DNA of 64,000 nt, taken from NCBI RefSeq assembly GCF_031846325.1, contig NZ_JAVRHZ010000007.1, forward strand, positions 1 to 64,000. Direction: 5' to 3'. Under the pieces are notes generated by a model. It was not told the origin of the DNA. It ran no database searches and was given only the letters and a program-made list of their open reading frames with translations. The position numbers and the translations under genes were made by a program. This stretch comes from Patiriisocius_A hiemis (lineage in GTDB: Bacteria > Bacteroidota > Bacteroidia > Flavobacteriales > Flavobacteriaceae). This document shows, piece by piece, positions 18,323 to 27,222 of the stretch (within the stretch, counting starts at the first letter, position 1; every line of letters starts with the position of its first letter).

Positions 18323-18412
18323 CTCGTCAACACTTTTGTGTCATTCGTCCCAAAGTATTATAATTACTGAAGTTTTTAAATAATTTAGAGGACACTCTAA
18401 AAGCAAATTATT

Positions 18413-19570
18413 ATGAAAACTACAATCATTTATTTGGCAATTTTTGTATTTGGATGCTTCCAAATAACAGCACAAAAAAGACCTTTATCACAACTCCTTT
18501 CAGAATTAGAAAAAAATCACTCAGGTGCAATATCCGATGTTTTTAATCAAGAAGAAGTTCAATTATTACAACAACACTTTTCAAAAAAAAGAGTTTCAAC
18601 TCCACAAAAAAGTTTAAATACTGAGTTTTTGGCTACTGAAAACCAAAGCAATCAATTTGGTCATTTCAATCAAAACAGTCCACAAACTTTCAACTTTATT
18701 GCTCCATCTGGCGCAGCAGATTTTGAAGGTGCAGCAGTTAATGATCCTGCAAATCCAGGGAGTGTATTTTTAATAGACAATGCAGGTAATGCTTACTATA
18801 TAGATACAACAACTGGGGCATATTTGAGCCTGGGAATTGTTAACGCACCAGCAGGAGAATCTTTTACTGGTTTAGAATATAATCCTGATACAGGTGATAT
18901 GTACGGTATTTCTACAGATGGTGCTGGGAGTAGTACATTATCTTTAATTGACCCTGGCACTTTACAAGTTACAGTTATAGGGGATACAGGTTTAGTATTA
19001 CCTATTGCTATTGCATTTAATATTCTAGGGAATTGTTTTATTCAAGATATTGATACAGATATCTTGTATAGAATAAACTTAGTGACAGCCGCCGCTGTAG
19101 CTTTAGGTTCTATTGGTTTTGATGCAGATTTTGGACAAGGTATGGCGCTTGGTCAAGATGGAAATATATATATGTCTGCTTTTAATGCAGATAGCTTTCA
19201 ATCTGAATTAAGAAGTGTGAATACAGATACAGGCATGACAACCTTAGTAGCACCCATTGGATCAGACTCTCCTGGAGGGTTGCTTCAATTTGCTTGGATG
19301 AGTGGTGATTTTGACCCAACTACCCTTTCAGTAAGTGAAACTGATTTCAATGGGTTTACTATGTACCCAAACCCGGTATCTGACAGACTTTTTATAAAAT
19401 CTAAATCTGAAATAGAAAGGTATAGTATTTATGATGTAACTGGAAAATTGTTAACTACACAAAACTTCTCTAGCAATATAGATGTTAGTAATCTTGAAGT
19501 GGGGGTTTATTTACTTAGAATGGAAACCATCGATGGTTATAGTAGTACTAAAAAGTTTACAAAAAAATAG
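18413..19570 (+). CDS. Secreted propeller-like protein with T9SS type A sorting domain
   Basis: The 385-residue protein has a signal peptide (MKTTIIYLAIFVFGCFQITA). It has a central region of repeated strands of the kind GDMYGISTDGAGSSTLSLIDP, suggestive of a beta-propeller. The C-terminal 70 residues (FTMYPNPVSDRLFIKS...GVYLLRMET...KKF) match the type A T9SS sorting signal. It is therefore exported across the outer membrane and probably anchored or released at the surface. There is no recognisable catalytic motif. It follows the LytTR regulator by 90 bases and is closed by a hairpin terminator. Confidence 0.87.
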   Translation: MKTTIIYLAIFVFGCFQITAQKRPLSQLLSELEKNHSGAISDVFNQEEVQLLQQHFSKKRVSTPQKSLNTEFLATENQSNQFGHFNQNSPQTFNFIAPSGAADFEGAAVNDPANPGSVFLIDNAGNAYYIDTTTGAYLSLGIVNAPAGESFTGLEYNPDTGDMYGISTDGAGSSTLSLIDPGTLQVTVIGDTGLVLPIAIAFNILGNCFIQDIDTDILYRINLVTAAAVALGSIGFDADFGQGMALGQDGNIYMSAFNADSFQSELRSVNTDTGMTTLVAPIGSDSPGGLLQFAWMSGDFDPTTLSVSETDFNGFTMYPNPVSDRLFIKSKSEIERYSIYDVTGKLLTTQNFSSNIDVSNLEVGVYLLRMETIDGYSSTKKFTKK

Positions 19571-19589
19571 TATTAGCCATATATAAAGT

Positions 19590-19628
19590 AAAGGCTGTCA
19601 ATTTAAAAAGTTGATAGCTTTTATTTTT
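19590..19628. terminator. Terminator shared by convergent genes
   Basis: An eleven-pair stem (AAGGCTGTCAA with TTGATAGCTTT, including G-T pairs) surrounds a short A-rich loop and ends in a T-tract. It lies between the T9SS cargo gene and the leftward methyltransferase gene, and could serve both. Confidence 0.7.
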
Positions 19629-20385
19629 TACAAATAGGTAATAATTCTCCTTTAGGCAATCTGTATTTATTTATTTCTTCTTCGGTTAAAGCTGAAGTGT
19701 AGTCTACAGCCTCTACATTAAAACCAATGGTTTTAAGTGTTTCAAAAAAGTCCATTCCATAAACTCTAACGTGGTCGTATTGTCCAAATACTTTAGCTCG
19801 TTCTTTTGGATCTGTAATGGTATCGTCTTCAAAAGTAGTGACTCTATTTCTATCATAAGGCACTTGAAGGATTGCAGTTCCGTTAGGGACTAAAACACGA
19901 TATATTTCTCGCATAGCTTGCAAGTGATTTGGGATATGTTCTAAGACATGATTGCATATTATAAAATCGAAGCTATTATCTGCAAAGGGTAAATTACAAA
20001 TGTCTGCTTTTACATCTGCAATAGGTGAGTTAAGGTCTGTGGTTGTGTATTCTAAATTTGATAACTTTTTAAATCGCTTTAAAAATGCTTGTTCTGGAGC
20101 AAAGTGTAATACCTTAAGTTTAGCCTTAAAAAACTGCGTTTCATTTTTTAGATATAACCAAAAAAGCCGATGTCTCTCTAAAGAAAGTGTACTAGGTGAT
20201 AATACGTTAGGTCTTATTTTTTCATACCCATACGATAAAAACTGTCTAAAGGATTTTCCGTCAATTGGGTCTGTGTAAGTATCACCTCTTAGAAAGAAAG
20301 CAACAAAGGGGCGAACTAAATAACTGAGTCTTATTAATAAAGGTCTCGGGATTAGGTTGAGAAGTAGTTTAAATACTTTTTTCAT
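19621..20385 (-). CDS. Class I SAM-dependent methyltransferase
   Basis: The 254-residue protein has the Rossmann methyltransferase core: LKVLHFAPEQAFLKRFKKL (motif I region), ADICNLPFADNSFDFIICNHVLEHIPN (motifs II-IV) and LVPNGTAILQVPYD. The N-terminal hydrophobic LIPRPLLIRLSYLVRPFVAFFL may associate with the membrane. The substrate is not clear; this type often modifies lipids or quinone-like molecules. It is the last gene of the leftward gpmI-map string, nine bases after map. Confidence 0.86.
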   Translation of the reverse strand: MKKVFKLLLNLIPRPLLIRLSYLVRPFVAFFLRGDTYTDPIDGKSFRQFLSYGYEKIRPNVLSPSTLSLERHRLFWLYLKNETQFFKAKLKVLHFAPEQAFLKRFKKLSNLEYTTTDLNSPIADVKADICNLPFADNSFDFIICNHVLEHIPNHLQAMREIYRVLVPNGTAILQVPYDRNRVTTFEDDTITDPKERAKVFGQYDHVRVYGMDFFETLKTIGFNVEAVDYTSALTEEEINKYRLPKGELLPICKK

Positions 20386-20394
20386 AAAGTATTT

Positions 20395-21201
20395 TTAAGG
20401 TTTTCTAAACTCATCCTCTTCATTGCTCTCAATTCCTAAGGCCTCATAGACATAATCAAAAGTAGAAAGCAATTGAGGTTTACCATCTACAAGCGCTACA
20501 TCATGCTCAAAGTGAGCACTTGGTTTTTGGTCTTGTGTAACAATAGTCCAGCCATCACTTAACTGACTAATTCTTCTAGTACCTAAGTTTATCATAGGTT
20601 CAATAGCAACAGTCATACCTTCTACAAACTTTTTACCGCGCCCTCTTTTACCATAATTAGGCATTTCTGGGTCTTCATGCATTTTTCTACCCAGGCCATG
20701 TCCAACAAGTTCTCTTACCACACCATACCCATGTGATTCACAATAGTTTTGTATTGCATAGCCTACATCGCCTACCCTGTTCCCGGCTTTAAACTCTCTA
20801 ATACCAATATACAAAGCCTCTTTGGTGACTTGTAGTAATTTTTTAGTTTCTGGAGCTATTTCACCAACCTCAAAAGTATAAGCATGATCTCCATAAAAAT
20901 CATTTTTAATTGCGCCACAGTCTATAGCTACAATATCTCCTTCTTTGAGAGGAGTGTTTGTAGGTAAACCATGCACAACAGCTTCATTCACACTAGTTAA
21001 TAATGTTGAAGGGCAATCATATAGTCCTAAAAAACCAGGAATCGCACCATTATCCCTTATAAATTCTTCAGCAATATCATTCAATTCCTGTGTAGTAATA
21101 CCCGGTTGCACTTTTTTTGCAAGCATTCCTAATGTCTTTGAAACAATTAAGGCTGCTTCACGCATTAATTCAATTTCTTCTAGTGTTTTAGGTATAATCA
21201 T
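20395..21201 (-). CDS. map: Type I methionine aminopeptidase
   Basis: The 268-residue protein removes N-terminal Met from new polypeptides. The dimetal site is visible: Asp in AIDCGAI and in FYGDHAYTFEVG, His in LVGHGLGRKMHEDPEMPNYG, Glu in VAIEPMIN and Glu in HFEHDVAL. Also present is VNEAVVHGLP with the substrate-binding His. It is cytosolic. It has nine-base gaps to both neighbours and is likely co-transcribed with the HAD and methyltransferase genes. Confidence 0.96.
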   Translation of the reverse strand: MIIPKTLEEIELMREAALIVSKTLGMLAKKVQPGITTQELNDIAEEFIRDNGAIPGFLGLYDCPSTLLTSVNEAVVHGLPTNTPLKEGDIVAIDCGAIKNDFYGDHAYTFEVGEIAPETKKLLQVTKEALYIGIREFKAGNRVGDVGYAIQNYCESHGYGVVRELVGHGLGRKMHEDPEMPNYGKRGRGKKFVEGMTVAIEPMINLGTRRISQLSDGWTIVTQDQKPSAHFEHDVALVDGKPQLLSTFDYVYEALGIESNEEDEFRKP

Positions 21202-21210
21202 TTGTAATTT

Positions 21211-21609
21211 TTAAAAAGGAAACCAGCCTTTTTTCTTAGGCTTTTTAGTTTGAATTTGTTCTTCTCCAATTAGTAGTCTATAGGTTTCTCCCCAGCCTAC
21301 TAAACCGCCTATGTTTCTATCATCAATAAAATAGTCTGCATTTATTTTTCTACTATAAGATGGGTCAAACTCCTCTTCGGGGAAGCTTTTGTTTACAGCA
21401 TAAAAAACGATTCCATTTTGTTTGCAAAAATCAACTGCCTCATCAAGTGCCTTTCCTTTTCTGTAGGTCCATAAAATAAGTCTATGACCATTTTCTTGAA
21501 GCTTTTTTAGGGTATCAAAAGCAAAAATAATAGGCTTACCAATTTTAGGGTACTCATCTTCCACAATGGTGCCGTCAAAATCTACTGCAATGGTATACGT
21601 TCCTGTCAT
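21211..21609 (-). CDS. BT0820-type HAD hydrolase
   Basis: The 132-residue protein carries the HAD nucleophile motif VDFDGTIVEDEYP (Asp10, Asp12) near the N-terminus and YFIDDRNIGG near the C-terminus, with RLILWTYRKG as motif II. The short, cap-less form matches the family of Bacteroides BT0820, a small HAD phosphatase of unknown natural substrate. A candidate TAATTTTG box lies just upstream of the start on this strand (21620-21627). Confidence 0.9.
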   Translation of the reverse strand: MTGTYTIAVDFDGTIVEDEYPKIGKPIIFAFDTLKKLQENGHRLILWTYRKGKALDEAVDFCKQNGIVFYAVNKSFPEEEFDPSYSRKINADYFIDDRNIGGLVGWGETYRLLIGEEQIQTKKPKKKGWFPF

Positions 21610-21619
21610 AATAAGAACG

Positions 21620-21627
21620 CAAAATTA
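21620..21627 (-). promoter_or_regulatory. Candidate -7 box before the HAD-map-methyltransferase genes
   Basis: On the minus strand this reads TAATTTTG, matching TAnnTTTG, and it ends about 11 bases before the HAD start codon. No -33 TTG is at the proper distance. If real, the transcript leader would be only a few bases. Confidence 0.3.
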
Positions 21628-21653
21628 CAAACAAATAATAGGATACTAAAGTT

Positions 21654-22247
21654 TTATTCTTGGTAAGAATGTTTGTATTCTTCTCCACTCAATATAGCTA
21701 TCATGTCTTTTTCTAGGGTCTCTTGTGCTAGCTCTACATACCTTCCTAGCTCTTTGTCTTCTTTGTAAAAGAGTAGGGTAGGAACGTATTCTATATTGAG
21801 ATCTTTCTCATAATTTTGAGGTGTTTCTTTTATATCTGTCATGGCTATTACCTCTAGCTTTGAAACATCAAAGTCTATTGAGTCAAGTATTTTAAAGAGA
21901 TGGGGAATTTCTCTTTGGCTGTCTTCACACCAAGTACCCATAAATACTTTAATTGAAACATCTTTAAGTAAGTTTTCTATTTTTTTGATTGCTAAAGTAT
22001 CCAACACTTGTGCTTTGTAGTTTTCTTTAAACCATTCAGAATATGGTTCTTTTTGTAAACCTTCTTTATTTATTTTTCCTAAAAGCATTACTGTTTCTTC
22101 ATCTTCATAAGGTACTTCTTTATTAAGCGTTTCTTTAGATTCTATACTTTCTTCCTCTTGTATAACATCTTCTTTTTCGGATTTATTAGTTTGGTTACAT
22201 GCTATAAATACAAGAAACATTGTTGATAGTAGCAGTATATTTTTCAT
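21654..22247 (-). CDS. Thioredoxin-like lipoprotein
   Basis: The 197-residue protein has a lipoprotein signal (LVFIAC, Cys17), a charged linker rich in Glu, and a thioredoxin-like domain from about residue 75. The active-site position reads GTWCEDSQREIPH, with only one cysteine (WCxxS). It may therefore reduce or bind partners by a single-Cys mechanism or act non-catalytically. It should be attached to the periplasmic face of a membrane. It lies 12 bases after gpmI. Confidence 0.84.
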   Translation of the reverse strand: MKNILLLSTMFLVFIACNQTNKSEKEDVIQEEESIESKETLNKEVPYEDEETVMLLGKINKEGLQKEPYSEWFKENYKAQVLDTLAIKKIENLLKDVSIKVFMGTWCEDSQREIPHLFKILDSIDFDVSKLEVIAMTDIKETPQNYEKDLNIEYVPTLLFYKEDKELGRYVELAQETLEKDMIAILSGEEYKHSYQE

Positions 22248-22259
22248 TTTTCGTACTAT

Positions 22260-23774
22260 TTAAATAATTGATTTTTGAGTCATTTCTTCAGGTTGTTCAA
22301 TTCCCATTAATTTTAAAATGGTAGGAGCTATGTCTCCTAAGATACCATTACTTACATTTTTAATTTTATCGTCAACCACTATAACAGGAACTGGATTTGT
22401 GGTATGCGCAGTATTTGGTGATCCATCTTCATTTTTCATCGTTTCACTATTACCATGATCTGCAATAATAAGAGATGTGTACCCTTGTTCTAGAGCTGCT
22501 GTAATAATCTTTTGAGTACAACTGTCTACTGTTTCACAGGCTTTTATAGCCGCATTAAAGTCCCCTGTATGACCTACCATATCAGGATTAGCAAAATTTA
22601 GACAAATAAAATCAGCAGTTTGATTATTAATTTCTGGAAGAATTTTTTCTGTAATTTCAAACGCACTCATTTCAGGTTGCAAATCGTAAGTTGCAACTTT
22701 AGGTGATGGGCACAATATTCTTTTTTCTCCTTTAAAGGGTTCTTCTCTACCGCCGTTAAAGAAGAATGTAACATGTGGATACTTCTCAGTTTCGGCAATG
22801 CGTATTTGTGTTTTGTTGTTTTTCTCTAAGACCTCTCCTAGGGTCTTTACAATATTTTCTTTATTGTAAATTACATCAATATTTGTAAAGGAGTTATCGT
22901 AATTTGTTAAGGTCACATAATGAAGTTGTAGTTTCTTCATATTAAAGTCATCAAAATCATTTTGAGAAAGGACTTCGGTTAATTGTCTCCCTCTATCTGT
23001 TCTGAAGTTAAAAAAGATAACGACATCGTCTTCATTAATAGTTGCAATTGGTGTATTGTTTTTAGTAAGAACAATAGGTTCTATAAACTCATCAGTTACG
23101 CCATCTTCATAACTTTTCAGAACACTTTCTGAAGCATTTGTAGAGTGGGTTCCTTTTCCGAAGCAAAGTAAATCATACGCTTTTTTTACACGTTCCCAAC
23201 GTTGATCTCTGTCCATAGCGTAATATCTTCCAATTATAGAAGCTAATTTACCTCCTGTTTTCTCTAAGTGGTCTTCTAGGTGTTGGATGTGTTCTATTCC
23301 AGATTTTGGATCTACATCACGTCCGTCTGTAAATGCATGTACATAAAAGTTTTCTACTTGAGCAGTTTGGGCCGCAGTTAACAATCCTTTTAAATGATTT
23401 ATATGGGAGTGTACTCCACCATCTGAAACTAAACCAAGAAAATGAACTTTTTTCCTATATTCTTTAGCGTATGTAAATGCTTTTTGAAGCACAGGTTCAT
23501 CTTTAAGTGTATTATTTTCAATAGCAAGATTTACTTTTGCAAGGTCTTGATATACAATACGCCCAGCTCCAAGATTCATATGTCCTACTTCGCTATTTCC
23601 CATCTGCCCTTCTGGTAAACCTACATTCATGCCATGTGTTAGTAACTGTGCATTAGGATATTTCTTGTTAAGCATATCTATAAATGGAGTATTTGCTTTT
23701 GCAATTGCAGAAACTTCTGGATTTTGAGTAATGCCCCAACCATCTAGTATAAGGAGTAGTGTTTTTTTGTTCAT
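22260..23774 (-). CDS. gpmI: 2,3-bisphosphoglycerate-independent phosphoglycerate mutase
   Basis: The 504-residue protein has all the GpmI markers: LLILDGWGI (metal Asp), GMNVGLPEGQMGNSEVGHMNLGAGR with the phosphoserine nucleophile in NSEVGH, HAFTDGRDVDPKS, GRYYAMDRDQRWERVKKAYD, CLNFANPDMVGHTGD and IADHGNSE. It interconverts 3- and 2-phosphoglycerate using two manganese ions. The length is typical. It leads the leftward string that ends with map and a methyltransferase. The box CAAAGATA at 23791-23798 (TATCTTTG on this strand) is a likely -7 element. Confidence 0.97.
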   Translation of the reverse strand: MNKKTLLLILDGWGITQNPEVSAIAKANTPFIDMLNKKYPNAQLLTHGMNVGLPEGQMGNSEVGHMNLGAGRIVYQDLAKVNLAIENNTLKDEPVLQKAFTYAKEYRKKVHFLGLVSDGGVHSHINHLKGLLTAAQTAQVENFYVHAFTDGRDVDPKSGIEHIQHLEDHLEKTGGKLASIIGRYYAMDRDQRWERVKKAYDLLCFGKGTHSTNASESVLKSYEDGVTDEFIEPIVLTKNNTPIATINEDDVVIFFNFRTDRGRQLTEVLSQNDFDDFNMKKLQLHYVTLTNYDNSFTNIDVIYNKENIVKTLGEVLEKNNKTQIRIAETEKYPHVTFFFNGGREEPFKGEKRILCPSPKVATYDLQPEMSAFEITEKILPEINNQTADFICLNFANPDMVGHTGDFNAAIKACETVDSCTQKIITAALEQGYTSLIIADHGNSETMKNEDGSPNTAHTTNPVPVIVVDDKIKNVSNGILGDIAPTILKLMGIEQPEEMTQKSII

Positions 23775-23790
23775 TAAAAATGAATTTTTT

Positions 23791-23798
23791 CAAAGATA
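23791..23798 (-). promoter_or_regulatory. Candidate -7 promoter box of gpmI
   Basis: On the minus strand this reads TATCTTTG, a common flavobacterial form of TAnnTTTG, about 17 bases before the gpmI start. No convincing -33 TTG was seen. Confidence 0.45.
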
Positions 23799-23974
23799 AA
23801 ACATAAAACTACCTAAAAGTAGTGTAACATTAACTTATTGTTTTTCCTAACCTCCAATATTTTACAGCACACGACTTTTGTTAAAGTTTTGTTATATAGC
23901 ACTCTATAGGGTAACATATTTTTTTTTGTGGCGTCTATTAAGTAATCAATTTAACTTTTAAAAATTCATTCATC

Positions 23975-24355
23975 ATGAAAAAATCAATCTTAGTCGTAGC
24001 CTTAGCAGTTGGCTTCGCATTCACAAATTTACAAGCTGCAACTACCAATGAGACAACAACTACTGTAGAGGTAGTAACTAAGAAAAAGGCTAGTCCACTT
24101 GTTCTTGCAATTTCAAAAGGAGATATCGATGGTGTTAAAAAACTTATCGAACTTGGAGCAGACGTTAACAAGAAGTCTAACGGGATGTACCCTGTACACT
24201 TTGCTGCGAGATACAACAAAGTAGAAATTATGGAACTACTTGTAAAAGCAGGAGCTAAAACAAATAAGCGATGTGATTTAGGTTATACAGTAAAAAAGCA
24301 TGCTCAATTATCTAAAGCTACAGATGTTATTAGATATCTTGAGAAATTAGCTTAA
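23975..24355 (+). CDS. Exported ankyrin-repeat protein
   Basis: The 126-residue protein has a signal peptide (MKKSILVVALAVGFAFTNLQA), then two clear ankyrin repeats: LAISKGDIDGVKKLIELGAD and YPVHFAARYNKVEIMELLVK. A degenerate third repeat (GYTVKKHAQLSKATDVIRYL) ends the protein. It should work in the periplasm as a small protein-binding scaffold. The partner is unknown, and neighbouring genes give no direct clue. A simple hairpin terminator follows. Confidence 0.87.
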   Translation: MKKSILVVALAVGFAFTNLQAATTNETTTTVEVVTKKKASPLVLAISKGDIDGVKKLIELGADVNKKSNGMYPVHFAARYNKVEIMELLVKAGAKTNKRCDLGYTVKKHAQLSKATDVIRYLEKLA

Positions 24356-24378
24356 AAGTAAATTCTTTTTAAAAACAA

Positions 24379-24406
24379 AAAAGCTCCTTCATGGGAGCTT
24401 TTTTTT
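24379..24406. terminator. Terminator between ankyrin and M48 genes
   Basis: AAGCTCC and GGGAGCTT form a stem of seven to eight pairs over a short TTCAT loop, followed by eight T residues. An A-tract on the other side allows use by the convergent M48 gene as well. Confidence 0.85.
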
Positions 24407-24420
24407 ATGATATTAATCTA

Positions 24421-25185
24421 TTAGAGTCCTCCATATTTTTGGATGGACTCTTTTATACGTTCAATTCTATTATCTGGGTCTGGATGGGTACTTTGAAACT
24501 CTGGAACTCTATTAGGACCAGCAGCATCTTTTAAAATTTCCATCACACGTATCATTTGGTAAGGATCATATCCTGCCTTAATCATAAATCTAACTCCCAG
24601 ATCATCACTTTCTAATTCGTCCCCACGTCCATTGGTAAGTAATTTGTTTTGACCAATGCCGCCTATAAGACCACCAATATCTCCTCCCACAGATCCAGCT
24701 TGAGAAAGACCCTCCCATAGACCAGCTTCCGCAATGCGTTCACTAGAATGGCGTCCTAAAACATGTCCTATTTCATGACCGAGTACTCCAGCCAGTTGAT
24801 CTTCGGAATCTAATTTTGAAAATAACGCATAGGTTATAAATATTTGCCCACCCGGTAATGCAAAAGCATTAATAGTCTGGTCATCTGCTAGTAAATGAAA
24901 ATCATATTGGTAAACACTCTCTCTTGCAACACTATTATCTACTAGTTTTTTACCTACCATATCTACATAAGCTTGATATTGCTGGTTTTGGTATAAGCCA
25001 CCATGTTGTTCTGCCATTTGGGGAGCAGACTGTATGCCCATAGCAATTTCTTCTTGAGGATCTAATGCTATTGCTTGTTCTCTACCTGTGTATGGATTAA
25101 CTTCTTTACTACTGCAGTATTTAAAAAGTGTAAAACCTGCTATAAGCAACCCTATGATTATTCTTATTTTCCAACTACCTCTCAT
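24421..25185 (-). CDS. M48 family zinc metallopeptidase
   Basis: The 254-residue protein has an N-terminal hydrophobic anchor (IRIIIGLLIAGFTLF) followed by a Cys that may be lipidated. The M48 core has the zinc motif HEIGHVLGRHSSER at residues 137-150 and the third ligand in ELESDDLGVRFM near residue 192. NAFALPGGQIFITYALFSKL is also typical. Related periplasmic proteins (BepA/LoiP-like) degrade misfolded outer-membrane proteins. That role is inferred here. Confidence 0.92.
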   Translation of the reverse strand: MRGSWKIRIIIGLLIAGFTLFKYCSSKEVNPYTGREQAIALDPQEEIAMGIQSAPQMAEQHGGLYQNQQYQAYVDMVGKKLVDNSVARESVYQYDFHLLADDQTINAFALPGGQIFITYALFSKLDSEDQLAGVLGHEIGHVLGRHSSERIAEAGLWEGLSQAGSVGGDIGGLIGGIGQNKLLTNGRGDELESDDLGVRFMIKAGYDPYQMIRVMEILKDAAGPNRVPEFQSTHPDPDNRIERIKESIQKYGGL

Positions 25186-25212
25186 AGTTATAGTGTTTTG
25201 ATGCTTATAAAG

Positions 25213-25956
25213 TTACGAAAGTAATTTAGGATTTATATCAAAAATATTTTCATTTCGATAGCGTGTTATAAAAGAATCGGTAAAATGCTCACTTCCTAAT
25301 AATTTCTCTTCTTGCAAGGTAACTTTTAAGTCTAGTTTTTTATATGCATTAAGCATGGGTTTAGAAATAGGTGCATAACTAAAATGCCAAGGCTCATATT
25401 TAAACCCTTTTCTGTTTGGGTTATCTGTGTAGACCTCATAAAAACCAAAGTCATTTGCATATATTTTTAACCAGTCTTTAAGTTTACAAAAGGGACCATT
25501 TCCATGAAAGTGCTGAGGTTGTAATACACTACTTGGTCGTTTTGCATTTCCTTGAATAATATCTATGTCGGTACCCCAATGATGCCTAGAGGTTCCTGGT
25601 ATGGTAGAGTATTCAATTATTTTTTCTAGTGCATCTTGTGGAGATAATCCTTGTTTAGTAAAGCGTTGGTATTTGCCTTCAAAAATTTCTTTTTGTCTTT
25701 GAAAGCTTCTATAAGCGGAAACAACTTCTATAGTTATACCATCTTTTTGAGCCGCTGCCGCCATCTTTTTTAAGGCTTTGGCAGTTTCTATTTGCATTTT
25801 TGATGTGTATGTATCACCTACGATATTTGGATTGCCTTTTCCTAGTAATTCACTTCTTGTAAATGTTTCTTGTATTACTGAAAATGACATATGAGGTAAA
25901 ACACTTATGCCAATTCCTGCAGCAGTAGTTAATTTTATAAATTTATTTCGGTTCAT
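25213..25956 (-). CDS. M15 family D-Ala-D-Ala carboxypeptidase-like protein
   Basis: The 247-residue protein has an N-terminal signal region, then the VanY/M15B pattern. Visible features are VVSAYRSFQRQKEIF, STIPGTSRHHWGTDIDI with zinc ligands His and Asp, and FKYEPWHFSYAPI with the final zinc His. It should trim peptidoglycan stem peptides in the periplasm. It lies 27 bases upstream of the M48 gene in the same direction, so the two may be expressed together in envelope maintenance. Confidence 0.92.
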   Translation of the reverse strand: MNRNKFIKLTTAAGIGISVLPHMSFSVIQETFTRSELLGKGNPNIVGDTYTSKMQIETAKALKKMAAAAQKDGITIEVVSAYRSFQRQKEIFEGKYQRFTKQGLSPQDALEKIIEYSTIPGTSRHHWGTDIDIIQGNAKRPSSVLQPQHFHGNGPFCKLKDWLKIYANDFGFYEVYTDNPNRKGFKYEPWHFSYAPISKPMLNAYKKLDLKVTLQEEKLLGSEHFTDSFITRYRNENIFDINPKLLS

Positions 25957-25992
25957 TTTATATCTTCGTATCTTTATAAAAGTACTATAATT

Positions 25993-26430
25993 TTGAACGA
26001 TTCTCCTATTAGCTTTCGTATTATTCCTCCTTCAGAAATTGAAACTATTCTTCCTCTGCTTTCAAAACTTAATGAGTATAAAATTCCCGAAGCAATATTG
26101 CTTGAACGAATCCATGAAATGAAGACTCAAAATTATGAATGTCTAGGGATGTATAACGGAGAAATGCTAATGGGCATTTGTGGTATGTGGTTTCAAACAA
26201 GGCATTATGCAGGGAGAAGCCTAGAGATTGATCATGTAATTATTGATGAGAAGTATAGAAATCAAGGCATTGGAAAACAGATGATGCAGTTTATTTATAA
26301 ATACGCAAAAAGTAAAAGCTGCAATTGGGTGGAGTTAAATACTTATGTCCACAATTTTCCTTCACATAAGTTTTATTATAATGAAGGCTTTGTAGCAAAG
26401 GGATATCACTTTGTAAAAACTATTAATTAA
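25993..26430 (+). CDS. GNAT family N-acetyltransferase
   Basis: The 145-residue protein has the acetyl-CoA loop RNQGIGKQMMQFIYKYAKSK and the late block FYYNEGFVAKGYHFVK. The start is taken as TTG at 25993, because the first ATG would remove the conserved-looking FRIIPPSEIETILPLL segment. The TTG, however, is the end of a sequence TAATTTTG that resembles a -7 box, so the true start is uncertain. The acetylated substrate is unknown. Confidence 0.84.
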   Translation: MNDSPISFRIIPPSEIETILPLLSKLNEYKIPEAILLERIHEMKTQNYECLGMYNGEMLMGICGMWFQTRHYAGRSLEIDHVIIDEKYRNQGIGKQMMQFIYKYAKSKSCNWVELNTYVHNFPSHKFYYNEGFVAKGYHFVKTIN

Positions 26431-27130
26431 ATGTGCTTATTTCTGTATTAGGTTCTATCTCATAGGCTGCCTTATTTTTTTCAAAAACCCTAACAGGTAG
26501 TTTTCCTTTCAACATTATTGTTTCTCCTTTTACTTCTAACCAGCTTCCTTCTCTTAACCCTAAAACAGGAATAGTGTTTTGAGTATGGTATTCTTTAATC
26601 CTAGTTTCACGAGTTTCTCCCATATGCTTACTGGAAGTGTCGGGGTCTAAATAGTGTGGATTAATGTTGAATGGCAAAACACCAAGTGTTTTAAAAGAAG
26701 GTGGGTAAACAATAGGCATATCATTAGTGGTTTGCATTGTAATACCACAAATATTACTACCTGCACTTGTTCCTAAATACGGAGTTCCGTGAAACAGCGC
26801 TTCTCTGAGTGGTTGCATAATTTCTAGAGTGTGTAGCGCATTTACTAAAACAAATGTATTACCTCCCCCCGTAAAAATACCTTTTGCAATTTTAATTGCT
26901 TCTATGGGGTTTTTGCATGTGTGTAAACCTTTTACTTTAAGGTTTATATTAGAAAAGGCTTTTGCAGTTCTTTGGGTATATTCTTCATGAGAAATTCCTC
27001 CAGGTCTAGCGTAGGGAACAAATAAAAGCTCACCTACATTTTTGTAATGACTTTTTAAAGTTGGCAATAAATAGTCAAGATAAGAACCACCATAAACCGT
27101 GGATGTACTTGCAACAAGTAAGTTCTTCAT
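26423..27130 (-). CDS. pepE: Peptidase E (alpha-aspartyl dipeptidase)
   Basis: The 235-residue protein has the S51 peptidase pattern: IFTGGGNTFVLVNALH, YLGTSAGSNICG with the catalytic Ser in the nucleophile elbow, and FNINPHYLDPD. PepE hydrolyses dipeptides beginning with aspartate in the cytosol. The length is normal for the family. Its 3' end overlaps the GNAT gene by eight bases in convergent orientation. Confidence 0.93.
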   Translation of the reverse strand: MKNLLVASTSTVYGGSYLDYLLPTLKSHYKNVGELLFVPYARPGGISHEEYTQRTAKAFSNINLKVKGLHTCKNPIEAIKIAKGIFTGGGNTFVLVNALHTLEIMQPLREALFHGTPYLGTSAGSNICGITMQTTNDMPIVYPPSFKTLGVLPFNINPHYLDPDTSSKHMGETRETRIKEYHTQNTIPVLGLREGSWLEVKGETIMLKGKLPVRVFEKNKAAYEIEPNTEISTFN

Positions 27131-27222
27131 AAAAGAGTTGAAATTATTATTTTAAAGAAAAAAATAAATTTAACAAACAATTACTAATTTTTTTCGTCTT
27201 TATGATGTAATTTCAATTTGTG

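Noticed and set aside
21654..22247. Classical thioredoxin with a CxxC site
   Set aside because: The site reads Trp-Cys-Glu-Asp-Ser, so only one of the two cysteines is present.
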